Assembly: GCF_003688995.1 (NCBI RefSeq)
Contig: NZ_PENI01000005.1
Location: forward strand, 1-64,000
DNA from: Streptomyces shenzhenensis
GTDB taxonomy: Bacteria; Actinomycetota; Actinomycetes; Streptomycetales; Streptomycetaceae
Direction of reading: 5' to 3'
Length of the DNA: 64,000 nucleotides
A model generated the notes under the pieces. That model made no database searches, had not been told where the DNA came from, and saw nothing but the letters and a program-made list of their open reading frames with translations. This document shows positions 26,579-35,050 of the stretch, piece by piece. Each line of letters begins with the position of its first letter. Positions within the stretch are counted from its first letter, which is position 1. Both the position numbers and the translations under genes were made by a program.

Positions 26579-27481
26579 ATGGCGAACGCCCTCGACCGCA
26601 TCCGGGTCGGCTCGGCCCCCGACTCCTGGGGGGTGTGGTTCCCCGACGACCCACGGCAGGTGCCCTGGGAGCGTTTCCTGGACGAGGTCGCCACGGCCGG
26701 CTACGACTGGATCGAACTCGGCCCGTACGGCTATCTGCCCACCGACCCGGCGCGCCTCGCCGACGAACTGGCCCGGCGGGACCTGAAGGTGTCGGCGGGC
26801 ACGGTCTTCACCGGCCTGCACCGCGGCCCCGGCGTCTGGGAGTCCACCTGGGAGCACGTCGGCCAGGTCGCCGAACTCACCCGGGCGATGGGCGCGCGGC
26901 ACCTGGTGGTGATCCCCTCCTTCTGGCGCGACGACAAGACCGCCGAGATCCTGGAGCCGCCGGAGCTGACCTCCGCGCAGTGGACGCACCTCACCAGGGG
27001 CATGGAGCGGCTCGGCCGCGAGGTGCGGGAGACGTACGGGCTCGACATCGTGGTCCACCCGCACGCCGACACCCACATCGACACCGAGGAACACGTCGAA
27101 CGGTTCCTCGACTCGACCGACTCCGGCCTGGTCAGCCTCTGCCTGGACACCGGGCACTACGCGTACTGCGGCGGCGACAGCGTCAAGCTCATCGAGACGT
27201 ACGGCGAACGCATCGGCTATCTGCACCTCAAGCAGGTCGACCCGGAGATCCTCGCCGACGTGGTGGCCGGCGGGGTCGCGTTCGGGCCCGCGGTCCAGCG
27301 CGGAGTGATGTGCGAACCGCCCGCTGGCGTACCGGAGCTCGAGCCCGTGCTGGCCGCCGCGCAGCGGCTCGGGACGGAGCTGTTCGCGATCGTGGAGCAG
27401 GACATGTACCCGTGCGAGCCGGACAGGCCGCTGCCCATCGCCGAGCGCACCCGCCGGTTCCTGCGCTCGTGCGGGGCGTGA
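26579..27481 (+). CDS. IolE-like inosose dehydratase / sugar-phosphate isomerase-epimerase family protein
   Basis: A 300-residue TIM-barrel protein (AP endonuclease family 2). IolE-like features are the start RVGSAPDSWGVWFPDDP, the metal-site residues in VVHPHADTHI and CLDTGHYAYCGGD, and YLHLKQVDPE. IolE dehydrates 2-keto-myo-inositol to the diketone that IolD then cuts, which suits the neighbourhood; an IolI/IolH-type isomerase is an alternative. It is the last gene of the ABC operon, two bases after the ATPase gene, and is followed by a strong terminator. Confidence 0.8.
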   Translation: MANALDRIRVGSAPDSWGVWFPDDPRQVPWERFLDEVATAGYDWIELGPYGYLPTDPARLADELARRDLKVSAGTVFTGLHRGPGVWESTWEHVGQVAELTRAMGARHLVVIPSFWRDDKTAEILEPPELTSAQWTHLTRGMERLGREVRETYGLDIVVHPHADTHIDTEEHVERFLDSTDSGLVSLCLDTGHYAYCGGDSVKLIETYGERIGYLHLKQVDPEILADVVAGGVAFGPAVQRGVMCEPPAGVPELEPVLAAAQRLGTELFAIVEQDMYPCEPDRPLPIAERTRRFLRSCGA

Positions 27482-27520
27482 GCCCCCGGGCCCGCTGAAA
27501 CCGGGGTCAGCATGACACGG

Positions 27521-27573
27521 GAAAGTGCCCGGGTGCCGCCGCCTGTTCGAGGCGGCGGCCCCCGGGCACTTCC
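27521..27573 (+). terminator. terminator of the inositol ABC operon
   Basis: A long stem-loop: the arm at 27521-27543 (GTGCCCGGG..GCCGCCGCC) pairs with 27551-27573, with two non-Watson-Crick positions and a 7-base loop TGTTCGA. Confidence 0.85.
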
Positions 27574-27702
27574 GTGCTCGGTCCAGGGCGGCGTCCTCCC
27601 GGGACACGCCGTCGGCTCCCGGCGGGAACCCGCGGCCCGCTGAACGCGTTCATACAGTCGACGGGTGTGCACGCCAGGAACCGGCGAACGGGGAGGACCG
27701 GG

Positions 27703-27894
27703 ATGACACACACGACACCGCAGGAACAGACGCCGGACGCGGCGGCCGAGGCCGCCCTGCGCCGCTCCCGGTTCGGCACGCTGCCGGAGCGGGTCCACCC
27801 GCGGGACACGGTGGAGACGAACCAGGCCACGCCCCGCGACCCGGCCCGGGACGCCTACCACCCCGACGACTGGCTGGTCCGCTACTGCCTGTGA
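27703..27894 (+). CDS. small hypothetical protein (63 aa)
   Basis: A 63-residue hydrophilic protein starting MTHTTPQEQTPDAAAEAAL and ending HPDDWLVRYCL. GGGAGG lies eight bases upstream of the ATG, which together with codon use supports a real gene. It has no signal peptide or membrane segment. It sits between the IolE-like gene and convergent iolG. I do not recognise its function; the terminal Trp/Tyr/Cys tail is its most distinctive part. Confidence 0.65.
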   Translation: MTHTTPQEQTPDAAAEAALRRSRFGTLPERVHPRDTVETNQATPRDPARDAYHPDDWLVRYCL

Positions 27895-27954
27895 GGCCCA
27901 TCGGGGCCGGACGGCGGCGGCCGGGGCTCCGTCGCCGGGGCGGTGGCGTCCGGT

Positions 27955-28959
27955 TCAGACGGTGCGGATCTCCTCGATCGTCACCGGCCGGTGCTCGTGC
28001 AGCGACAGGGTGCAGGCCTCCGCGATCCAGCCGGCCTCCAGGGCGTCCGCGATCGTGCACGGGGAGGGCCGGCGGCCGGCCACGACCTCGGTGAACGCGG
28101 TCAGTTCGGCGCGGTACGCGTCGGCGAAGCGGTCCATGAAGAAGTCGTGCGGGGTGCCGGCCGGGAAGCTCACCCCGGGCTCGACGGAGCGCAGCGGGAG
28201 CTTGTCCTCCAGGCCGACGGCGATCGAGTCCCGGAAGCCGTGCAGTTCCATGCGGACGTCGTAACCGCGGGCGTTGTGGCGGCTGTTGGAGACCACCGCG
28301 ATGGTGCCGTCGTCCAGCCTCAGGATCGCGCCGGTGGTGTCGGCGTCGCCCGCCTCCGCGATGTAGTCGGCGCCCCGGTTGCCGCCCACCGCGTACACCT
28401 CGGTCACCTCGCGGCCGGTCACCCAGCGGATGATGTCGAAGTCGTGCACGCTGCAGTCGCGGAAGATGCCGCCGGAGGCGGCGACGTACGCGGCCGGCGG
28501 CGGGGCCGGGTCCAGCGTGGTCGACCGGATCGTGTGCAGCTTGCCCAGCTCGCCGCCCTGCACCGCGGCCCGCGCGGCGACGAAGCCCGCGTCGAAGCGC
28601 CGGTTGTAGCCGATCTGCACGGGCACGTCGCTGTCCGCGACGGACTTGAGCACCGTCAGCCCCTCCGCCATGGTGCGGGCGACGGGCTTCTCGCAGAAGA
28701 CGGGGACGCCCGCCTCGACACCGGCCACGATCAGGGCCGGGTGTGCGTCGGTCGCCGCCGCCACCACGAGGCCGTCCACACCGGCGGCCAGGACCGCCTC
28801 CGGCGAGTCCACGACCCGGGCCCCGAACCGCTCCGCGGCGGCCTCGGCCGCACCGGCGAACGGATCGGCTACGACGAGGGACTCGACCGCGTCCAGTCCG
28901 GACAGGGTCTCGGCGTGAAAGGCGCCGATACGGCCGAGGCCGAGGATTCCAATACGCAT
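27955..28959 (-). CDS. iolG: myo-inositol 2-dehydrogenase (Gfo/Idh/MocA family)
   Basis: A 334-residue NAD-dependent dehydrogenase that oxidises myo-inositol to 2-keto-myo-inositol, the first catabolic step. It has the nucleotide-binding start MRIGILGLGRIGAFHAETL, the catalytic FCEKPVARTM lysine motif, IGYNRRFDAGF, and GGIFRDCSVHDFDIIRWV with the conserved Asp/His of inositol dehydrogenases. Length is normal. It faces the small protein gene convergently and is separated from the downstream SDR by a repeat-containing gap. Confidence 0.86.
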   Translation of the reverse strand: MRIGILGLGRIGAFHAETLSGLDAVESLVVADPFAGAAEAAAERFGARVVDSPEAVLAAGVDGLVVAAATDAHPALIVAGVEAGVPVFCEKPVARTMAEGLTVLKSVADSDVPVQIGYNRRFDAGFVAARAAVQGGELGKLHTIRSTTLDPAPPPAAYVAASGGIFRDCSVHDFDIIRWVTGREVTEVYAVGGNRGADYIAEAGDADTTGAILRLDDGTIAVVSNSRHNARGYDVRMELHGFRDSIAVGLEDKLPLRSVEPGVSFPAGTPHDFFMDRFADAYRAELTAFTEVVAGRRPSPCTIADALEAGWIAEACTLSLHEHRPVTIEEIRTV

Positions 28960-28995
28960 GAACGTGCAACTCCTTGGTACAGAGGGAAGTGAGGG

Positions 28996-29135
28996 GCGCC
29001 CCCGAAGGGGCGCGGGGCTGTATTAAGTTGCGGCTCCGCCGCGATGGGGATCCCGCTGTTCGAGCGATCGGCCACGATGCAGCCGCGCCCCGAAGGGGCG
29101 CGGGGAACTGCGCGACCAGCCACGATGCAGCCGCA
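28996..29135. repeat. Streptomyces-type interspersed palindromic repeat, two units
   Basis: Two copies of the palindromic core CCCCGAAGGGGCGCGGGG (near 28999-29016 and 29087-29105), plus two copies of CCACGATGCAGCCGC (29072-29086 and 29120-29134). The second unit continues into GAACTGCGCGACCAGC, a sequence often seen between Streptomyces genes. It lies between iolG and the SDR gene and could form RNA hairpins. Confidence 0.75.
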
Positions 29136-29174
29136 GCCGACCGACGGCACATCGCGGCCCACCCAGCGGAGCGC

Positions 29175-29951
29175 CTAGTCGAGGCCGCCGAGGACGTTCT
29201 GGTCCCAGTCGATCACGGAGCCGGTGACCACGCCGGACCGCTCGGACAGCAGGAACACCACGAAGTCGGCGATCTCGTCCGGCCGGCCGAGCCTGCCCAT
29301 CGGCAGCCGGGCCGCGGCCTGTTCACGCCAGTCGTCCCCGGCGCCGTGGAAGGTCCGCTGCGTCGCGTCCTCGCCCTCGGTGGCCGTCCAGCCGATGTTC
29401 AGGCCGTTGATCCGGATCCGGTCCCAGCGATGGGCGTGCGCCGCGTTGCGGGTCAGACCGATCAGCCCCGCCTTGGCGGCCACGTACGGGGCGAGGAAGG
29501 GCTGCCCGCCGTGCGCCGAGGACGTGATGATGTTGACGATCGTGCCCGGCGCCCGGCGTGCCACCATGTCGGCGACCGCCGCCTGCATGGCGAAGAACGG
29601 CCCCTTGAGGTTGACCGCGATATGCGCGTCGAACAGGTCGGGCGTGGTGTCCAGCAGGGTGCCGCGCGAGGTGAGCCCCGCCGAGTTGACCAGGCAGTCG
29701 ATCCGGCCGTACGCGGCGACCACCTCCGCCACGGCCGCCCTGGCCTGCTCGGCGTCGGCGAGGTCGGCCCGCACGTACCGGGCCGTGCCGCCGTCCGCCG
29801 ACAGCTCGGCCACCAGCGCCTCGCCCGGCTCGGGGCGCCGCCCGGTCACGGCGACGGTGGCGCCCTCGCGGACGGCGGCCCGCGCGACGGCGGCGCCCAC
29901 ACCCTGGCTGCCGCCGTTGACGAGGACGACCTTGTCGTCGAGAAGTCCCAT
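29175..29951 (-). CDS. short-chain dehydrogenase/reductase
   Basis: A 258-residue classical SDR with NGGSQGVGAAVARAA (cofactor loop), LVNSAG, a catalytic serine in NIITSSAHGG and YVAAK. It likely oxidises or reduces a cyclitol or sugar in the cytoplasm. It forms a tight operon (15-base gap) with the upstream PhyH-family dioxygenase. Substrate cannot be told from sequence; the position within the inositol region suggests a cyclitol. Confidence 0.85.
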   Translation of the reverse strand: MGLLDDKVVLVNGGSQGVGAAVARAAVREGATVAVTGRRPEPGEALVAELSADGGTARYVRADLADAEQARAAVAEVVAAYGRIDCLVNSAGLTSRGTLLDTTPDLFDAHIAVNLKGPFFAMQAAVADMVARRAPGTIVNIITSSAHGGQPFLAPYVAAKAGLIGLTRNAAHAHRWDRIRINGLNIGWTATEGEDATQRTFHGAGDDWREQAAARLPMGRLGRPDEIADFVVFLLSERSGVVTGSVIDWDQNVLGGLD

Positions 29952-29966
29952 GAGTCGCTTGTCCCT

Positions 29967-31133
29967 TCAGCTCTCGCGCCGCCCGGCGGCGGCCCGCAGT
30001 TCGTCCCGCAGGGCCTGCGGGGTCCACTCCTCGCGCACCGCCCGCCGTACCACGTCCGCCTGGCTGGGCGGGGCCAGACCGTCGAGCGGCGGGTCGTTGT
30101 CGAGGTTGGTGGGGAACGGGTAGCCCTCGGCGCTCGCGGCGATCACCCGGTCCAGCCACGGCTCGCCCACGCCCTCGGCGCGGCGCTTCAGCAGCACCGG
30201 GAAGACCGCGTTCACCACAGCCTGCCGGTCCACCGTCTCCATCGCCCGGCCGAACGCCGAGGACACCTGGAGCAGGTTGGCCATCCGCCGTACACCGGCG
30301 GAGCGGTTGGCGCCGGCGGCGTGGAAGAGCGCGGGGTTGAAGAAGGCCGCGTCACCCTTGGCGAGCGGGAGCTGGACGTGGTGCTCCTCGAAGTACGCCC
30401 GGAACCGCGGCAGCCGCCAGGCCAGATAACCGGGCTCGAACTGCTGCGAGTACGGCAGATACAGCGTCGGCCCCGACTCGACCGGCATGTCGCAGTGGGC
30501 CACCGCGCCCTGCAGGGTCAGCACGGGCGAGAGGCGGTGCACGTGCGCCGGGTAGGCGGCGGCCGTCTCGTCGGTGAGGAAGCCCAGGTGGTAGTCGCGG
30601 TGCGGGGACTGGGCCGCCCCGCCCGGGTTGACCACGTTGAGCTGTGAGGTGACCTGGTAGCCGGGGCCCAGCCAGGCCGTCGCGACCAGCGCCAGGATGT
30701 CGTTGGCGTAGTAGTCGGCGAACGCCTCCGGGTCGTACAGGGCCGCCTTCTCCAGCGCGTTCCACACCCGGTCGTTGGCGCCCGGCGCGGCGAAGTGGTC
30801 GCCGGCCGTCGCGCCGGCGGCCCGCTGCTCGGCGATCAGCGCGTCGAACACGGCGGTGACCCGGTCCACGACCGAGGCGTCGGGGAAGGCGCCCCGGAGG
30901 ACCACGATGCCGGGCCCGTCCGTCAGCGCGCGCACCAGTTCCGCCGCGACCTCGCGCCGGTCGCCGGCCGCGCGCAGCCGCGCGCTGTCGTAGACGAGGA
31001 CGTTGTGCTCCACCGACGAGGCGTGCGGATGGTCGGCGAGCCGTGTGGCCCGCTCGACGAGCGCACGGAACGCGTCGAGATCGCAGTCCCGTTCGGACAG
31101 CCAGGCACGGCCTTGCGCGGTGGTGACGGACAT
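29967..31133 (-). CDS. phytanoyl-CoA dioxygenase (PhyH) family protein
   Basis: A 388-residue Fe(II)/2-oxoglutarate dioxygenase. The iron ligands are visible as HRDYH (His-x-Asp) and the distal histidine in ALFHAAGANRSAGVRR, which also gives the 2-oxoglutarate-binding arginine. It would hydroxylate an unknown small molecule. I chose the ATG at 31133, which has GAGGGA upstream, over an in-frame start at 31154. It is followed by the SDR in one operon and is divergent from a LacI-family regulator that probably controls it. Confidence 0.85.
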   Translation of the reverse strand: MSVTTAQGRAWLSERDCDLDAFRALVERATRLADHPHASSVEHNVLVYDSARLRAAGDRREVAAELVRALTDGPGIVVLRGAFPDASVVDRVTAVFDALIAEQRAAGATAGDHFAAPGANDRVWNALEKAALYDPEAFADYYANDILALVATAWLGPGYQVTSQLNVVNPGGAAQSPHRDYHLGFLTDETAAAYPAHVHRLSPVLTLQGAVAHCDMPVESGPTLYLPYSQQFEPGYLAWRLPRFRAYFEEHHVQLPLAKGDAAFFNPALFHAAGANRSAGVRRMANLLQVSSAFGRAMETVDRQAVVNAVFPVLLKRRAEGVGEPWLDRVIAASAEGYPFPTNLDNDPPLDGLAPPSQADVVRRAVREEWTPQALRDELRAAAGRRES

Positions 31134-31188
31134 CGGCGTCCCTCTTTCGGTCACGGGGGTGACGTGGTGGTGCCATTCTTGTCAGTAC

Positions 31189-31233
31189 AAACCCCTCGAA
31201 CAACCAGCAGGCAGCCATCAAAAACCCCTCAAG
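31189..31233. promoter_or_regulatory. direct repeats in the PhyH/LacI divergent promoter
   Basis: AAACCCCTCGAA (31189-31200) and AAACCCCTCAAG (31222-31233) repeat 33 bases apart, about three helical turns, in the 120-base gap between the divergent PhyH and LacI-type genes. A regulator binding both is plausible, but this is inference from repetition only. Confidence 0.35.
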
Positions 31234-31253
31234 GAACCGAGGAGTCCGCTTCC

Positions 31254-32285
31254 ATGGGCCACCCCTTCCCGATCCGTGAGATCGCACGTCAGGCAGGCTT
31301 GAGCGAGGCCACCGTGGACCGCGTGCTGAACGGCAGGGGAGGGGTGCGGGAGAACACCGCGCAGGAGGTGCACCGGGCCATCGCCGACCTGGACCGGCAG
31401 CGCACCCAGGTACGGCTCGTCGGGCGCACCTTCATGGTCGACATCGTGATGCAGGCGCCCGAGCGGTTCACCACCGCGGTGCGCGCCGCCCTGGAGGCCG
31501 AACTGCCCGGCCTGCACCCGGCGGTGCTGCGCTCCCGTTTCCACTTCCGGGAGACCGGACCGGCCGCCGAGCAGGTCAGGACGCTGGACCGGATAGCCAG
31601 GCGCGGCTCGCAGGGCGTGATCCTCAAGGCGCCGGACGTGCCCGAGGTGACCGCGGCCGTCGGCCGCCTCACCGCCGCGGGCGTTCCGGTGGTCACGCTG
31701 GTGACCGACCTGCCCGCCAGCGGCCGGCTCGCCTACGTCGGCATCGACAACCGGGCGGCCGGTGCCACGGCCGCCTACCTCACCGGTCAGTGGCTCGGCG
31801 ACCGCCCCGGCAATGTGCTCACCAGCCTGAGCAGCGGTTTCTTCCGCAACGAGGAGGAGCGCGAGATGGGCTTCCGCAGCGCCATGCGGGCCCTGCACCC
31901 GGAGCGCGCCCTCGTCGAGATCGCCGGGGGACAGGGCCTGGACGCCACGCAGTACGACCTCGTCAGGGCCGCCCTGGAACGCGACCCGGAGATCCGCGCG
32001 GTCTACTCGATCGGCGGCGGCAACATCGCCACCCTGCGGGCCTTCGCCGACCTGCGCCGCGAGTGCGCCGTGTTCGTCGCCCACGACCTGGACCACGACA
32101 ACACCCGGCTGCTGCGCGGGCACCGGCTGTCCGCGGTGCTCCACCACGATCTGCGCCACGATCTGCGCGAGGCCTGTCATCTCGTGATGCGCGCCCATGG
32201 CGCGCTGCCGCCCGCCGGGCCCGCCCTGCCGTCCGCGATCCAGGTGGTCACCCCCTACAACATGCCTACGACACCGGCAGGCTGA
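31254..32285 (+). CDS. LacI-family transcriptional regulator
   Basis: A 343-residue regulator. The N-terminal helix-turn-helix (PIREIARQAGLSEATVDRVLNGRGGV) is followed by a periplasmic-binding-protein-like sensor domain (VVTLVTDLPASGRLAYVGIDNRAAG, IRAVYSIGGGNIATLRAF). GGAACCGAGGAG precedes the ATG. It is divergent from the PhyH-SDR operon and probably represses it in the absence of a sugar or cyclitol ligand. Its 3' end overlaps the convergent Gfo/Idh/MocA gene by 20 bases. Confidence 0.9.
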   Translation: MGHPFPIREIARQAGLSEATVDRVLNGRGGVRENTAQEVHRAIADLDRQRTQVRLVGRTFMVDIVMQAPERFTTAVRAALEAELPGLHPAVLRSRFHFRETGPAAEQVRTLDRIARRGSQGVILKAPDVPEVTAAVGRLTAAGVPVVTLVTDLPASGRLAYVGIDNRAAGATAAYLTGQWLGDRPGNVLTSLSSGFFRNEEEREMGFRSAMRALHPERALVEIAGGQGLDATQYDLVRAALERDPEIRAVYSIGGGNIATLRAFADLRRECAVFVAHDLDHDNTRLLRGHRLSAVLHHDLRHDLREACHLVMRAHGALPPAGPALPSAIQVVTPYNMPTTPAG

Positions 32286-33426
32286 CCCAGGAGCCGCTCT
32301 CCGCGGAGCGGGCCATCGCGTCCAGGACGTCGGCGCTGTGCACCGCGTCCGCGAGGGTGGTGCCGTGCGGGGTGCCCTCGGCGATCGAGCGCAGGAACCG
32401 GTACGCCTCGATGACCTTGAGGTCGTCGTAGCCCATGGCGTTGGCAGCGCCGGGCTGGAAGGCACCGAACTCGCCCTGGCCGGGGCCGACGTACACCGTG
32501 CTGACCGGCTGGTCCTGGTACGACGTGCCGCGGCTGACCGCCAGTTCGTTCATCCGGCGGAAGTCCCAGAACACCGCGCCCTCGGTGCCGTGCACCTCGA
32601 AGCCGTAGTTGTTCTGTTCGCCGACGGAGACCCGGCAGGCCTCCAGGACCCCCCGGGCGCCCGAGGCGAAGCGCAGCAGACAGCTGACGTAGTCCTCGTT
32701 CTCCACCGGGCCCAGCTCGCCGCCGGAGGCGAGCGCGTGGCCCGCGGTCGCACCCGTGGGGCGGGCCCGCTCGGGGACGAAGATCGCGGTGTCGGCAGTC
32801 AGCGAGACGAGGTCGCCGAGCAGGAAGCGGGCCAGGTCGGCGCCGTGCGAGGCCAGGTCGCCGAGCACCCCGCTGCCGCCGCGCTCGCGCTCGTAGCGCC
32901 AGGTCAGGGCGCCGTCCGGGTGGGCCGCGTAATCGCTGAACAGACGGATGCGGACATGGGTGACGGCGCCGATCTCACCGGCGGCGATCAGCTCGCGGGC
33001 GCTCTCCACGGCCGGGGCGTTGCGGTAGTTGAAGCCGACCGCGCCCTGCACCCCGGCCCCCGCGACGGCGTCGGCCACCGCCCGCGCGTCGTCGGCGGTC
33101 AGCCCCACCGGCTTCTCGATCCAGATGTGCTTGCCCGCCTCGGCCATCGCGACGCCGATCTCCCGGTGCAGGAAGTTCGGCGCGGTGATACTGACCGCCC
33201 GCACCCGGGGGTCGGCCGCCACCTCGCGCCAGTCGCGGGTCGTCGAGGCGAAGCCGAACTGCCGGGCGGCATCCTCGGCCCGGCCCGGCACCTCCTCGGC
33301 GACCGTGATCAGCCGGGGCCGCACACCCAACTGCGGATAGTGGTGCGGGACACGGGCGTACGCCTGGGTGTGCACCCGGCCCATCCAGCCGAACCCGACG
33401 ACGGCGACACCGAGCGCATCCACCAT
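32266..33426 (-). CDS. Gfo/Idh/MocA-family oxidoreductase
   Basis: A 386-residue NAD(P)-dependent dehydrogenase with VAVVGFGWMGRVHTQAY, WIEKPVGLTADDARA (catalytic lysine motif), VGFNYRNAPAVE and GVLGDLASHGADLARFL. Inositol, scyllo-inositol or sugar dehydrogenase activity is likely given the region; it is a different subgroup from the iolG product. The ATG is at 33426. It is divergent from a second LacI-family regulator with paired operator-like sequences between them. Confidence 0.85.
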   Translation of the reverse strand: MVDALGVAVVGFGWMGRVHTQAYARVPHHYPQLGVRPRLITVAEEVPGRAEDAARQFGFASTTRDWREVAADPRVRAVSITAPNFLHREIGVAMAEAGKHIWIEKPVGLTADDARAVADAVAGAGVQGAVGFNYRNAPAVESARELIAAGEIGAVTHVRIRLFSDYAAHPDGALTWRYERERGGSGVLGDLASHGADLARFLLGDLVSLTADTAIFVPERARPTGATAGHALASGGELGPVENEDYVSCLLRFASGARGVLEACRVSVGEQNNYGFEVHGTEGAVFWDFRRMNELAVSRGTSYQDQPVSTVYVGPGQGEFGAFQPGAANAMGYDDLKVIEAYRFLRSIAEGTPHGTTLADAVHSADVLDAMARSAESGSWVSLPVS

Positions 33427-33439
33427 GACAGCCCCTCTT

Positions 33440-33451
33440 TGGAACGGTCCA
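33440..33451. promoter_or_regulatory. LacI-type operator copy 1 (oxidoreductase side)
   Basis: TGGAACGGTCCA is an imperfect palindrome (10 of 12 positions symmetric) with a central CG, 14 bases upstream of the oxidoreductase start. An identical copy lies next to the divergent LacI gene. Confidence 0.6.
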
Positions 33452-33489
33452 TATCCTGTCCAGGCCACCCTCGGAGGCGGATCCGCCCG

Positions 33490-33506
33490 TGTCAAGCCCT
33501 TTGACA
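33490..33506. promoter_or_regulatory. back-to-back TTGACA elements
   Basis: TGTCAA (33490-33495) and TTGACA (33501-33506) form a perfect inverted repeat with five bases between, so each strand carries a consensus -35 pointing to its own gene. Clear -10 boxes are not seen; the repeat might instead be a binding site. Confidence 0.4.
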
Positions 33507-33521
33507 AGCGCTCGGACCTCG

Positions 33522-33533
33522 TGGAACGGTCCA
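33522..33533. promoter_or_regulatory. LacI-type operator copy 2 (regulator side)
   Basis: Identical TGGAACGGTCCA ending four bases before the regulator's ATG, 82 bases (about eight helical turns) from the first copy. This suits looping repression of both divergent genes and autoregulation. Confidence 0.6.
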
Positions 33534-33537
33534 TGTC

Positions 33538-34548
33538 ATGAGGCCTCCGACGATTCGCGATGTGGCCGACCGGGCCGGCGTCTCCAAGTCACTGGTCTCC
33601 CTGGTGCTGCGCGGCACGGGCCAGGTGCGCCCCGAGAAGCGGGAGGCGGTGCTCCGGGCCGTACGGGAACTCGGCTACCGGCCGAACGCCGCCGCGCGCA
33701 GCCTCAGCGAACAGCGCTCGCGCACCGTCGGCGTCCTCCTCAACGATCTGCGCAACCCCTGGTTCGTCGACCTGCTCGACGGTCTGAACTCCCTGCTGCA
33801 CGCGGGCGGTCTGCACATGCTGCTGGCCGACGCCCGGCTGAGCCGCCGCACGGGCGGCCGGCTCACCGGCCCCTTTCTCGACCTCGGGGTCGACGGCCTG
33901 GTGGTGGTCGGCACGCTGCCCGATCCGACGGTCCTCGGCGCCGTCGCGGAGCGGCTCCCGGTGGTGGTCGCGGGCGCCCGGGAGCCGGCGCCGGCGGGCG
34001 TGGACCTGGTGGCGGGCGACGACGAGGCGGGCGCGCGCCTCGCCACCGAACACCTCATCCGGCTCGGCCACCGGCGCATCGCCCACATCGCGGGCCACGG
34101 AGCCGTCGGCGAACTGCGGCGGCGCAGCTTCGAGGCGACGATGCGCGCGCACGGCCTCGCGGACCGGGCGCTCGTCGAGCCCGGCGACATGACGGAGGAG
34201 GGCGGCTACCGCAGCGCGGTCCGGCTGCTCGGCCGCCCGGACCGGCCCACCGCAGTCTTCGCGGTCAACGACATCGCCTCCGTCGGCGTGCTGTCGGCGG
34301 CCGGCGAACTGGGCCTGCGGGTCCCCGGGGACCTGTCGGTGACCGGGTACGACAACACGAGCATCGCCCGGCTGCGCCATGTCTGGCTCACCACCGTCGA
34401 CACGGCCCCGCACGAGGTCGGCCACCGGGCCGCCCGCTTCCTCCTCGACCGCTTCGAGCGGCCCGGCGGCGCCGGCCGGGTACATCTGGCCACGCCGACG
34501 CTGAAGATCAGAGGCACCACGGCGCCGCCCCGCGAGCCCGGAGGGTGA
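33538..34548 (+). CDS. LacI-family transcriptional regulator
   Basis: A 336-residue repressor with the DNA-binding domain TIRDVADRAGVSKSLVSLVLRG and hinge GYRPNAAARSLSEQRS, then a sensor domain (VGVLLNDLRNPWFVDLL ... SVTGYDNTSIARLRH) that would bind a sugar-like ligand. There is no normal ribosome binding site; the operator-like sequence occupies the space, and transcription may begin at or near the ATG (leaderless). It probably controls the divergent Gfo/Idh/MocA gene through the two identical operators. Confidence 0.92.
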   Translation: MRPPTIRDVADRAGVSKSLVSLVLRGTGQVRPEKREAVLRAVRELGYRPNAAARSLSEQRSRTVGVLLNDLRNPWFVDLLDGLNSLLHAGGLHMLLADARLSRRTGGRLTGPFLDLGVDGLVVVGTLPDPTVLGAVAERLPVVVAGAREPAPAGVDLVAGDDEAGARLATEHLIRLGHRRIAHIAGHGAVGELRRRSFEATMRAHGLADRALVEPGDMTEEGGYRSAVRLLGRPDRPTAVFAVNDIASVGVLSAAGELGLRVPGDLSVTGYDNTSIARLRHVWLTTVDTAPHEVGHRAARFLLDRFERPGGAGRVHLATPTLKIRGTTAPPREPGG

Positions 34549-34772
34549 CCGTGCACACCGTGCGCAGCACGCCCGGATCCCCGTGGGCTACGGGCCGGCT
34601 CGATGGTCGCCGCGCTCTTCCGGTACGGCCGGTGCTCATCCTCCCGGGGCGGGCCGGAGCCTTGGACATCGTGAACCTGTTCGCGCCCGGCCTGGTCACC
34701 GCCCGCCGGGCCGGAGGGGCGGACGCGCTGCCCGGGAGGGTCGTCGGGGTGGCGAACGCGCTCATCAAGTGA
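34545..34772 (+). CDS. small unknown protein coupled to the LacI gene (75 aa), doubtful
   Basis: A GTG overlaps the LacI stop (GTGA), with GAGGG just before it, and opens a 75-residue frame ending VGVANALIK. The middle (RPVLILPGRAGALDIVNLF) is hydrophobic enough to be part of a folded protein. I recognise no family. It may be a real coupled gene or the worn remnant of a longer one. Confidence 0.3.
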   Translation: MTVHTVRSTPGSPWATGRLDGRRALPVRPVLILPGRAGALDIVNLFAPGLVTARRAGGADALPGRVVGVANALIK

Positions 34773-34879
34773 CGCCCGCCGAACAGCCTGCCGGCGCGGC
34801 TCTGTCCGGGGGCCGCCGGTGCCGCGCCGGCCGTCCTGCCGGAGCGCCCGGCACCGGCACTCGTCCGTGTGCGGTAGGG

Positions 34880-34908
34880 TTGACCTGCGTGATCACGCGG
34901 AGTACACC
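34880..34908 (+). promoter_or_regulatory. promoter of tRNA-Pro
   Basis: TTGACC (34880-34885), 17 bases, TACACC (34903-34908); initiation would fall just before the mature tRNA at 34923. Confidence 0.5.
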
Positions 34909-34922
34909 GCGCGGTACCGCAG

Positions 34923-34996
<74 letters not shown>

Positions 34997-35015
34997 CTTT
35001 GCGAAGTCGCAGGTC

Positions 35016-35050
35016 AGGGCCGGTTTCGGAAGCATCCGAAACCGGCCCTT
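35016..35050 (+). terminator. terminator of tRNA-Pro
   Basis: Perfect 15-bp stem AGGGCCGGTTTCGGA with its complement, loop AGCA, followed by TTGAG. It is directly downstream of the tRNA. Confidence 0.85.
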
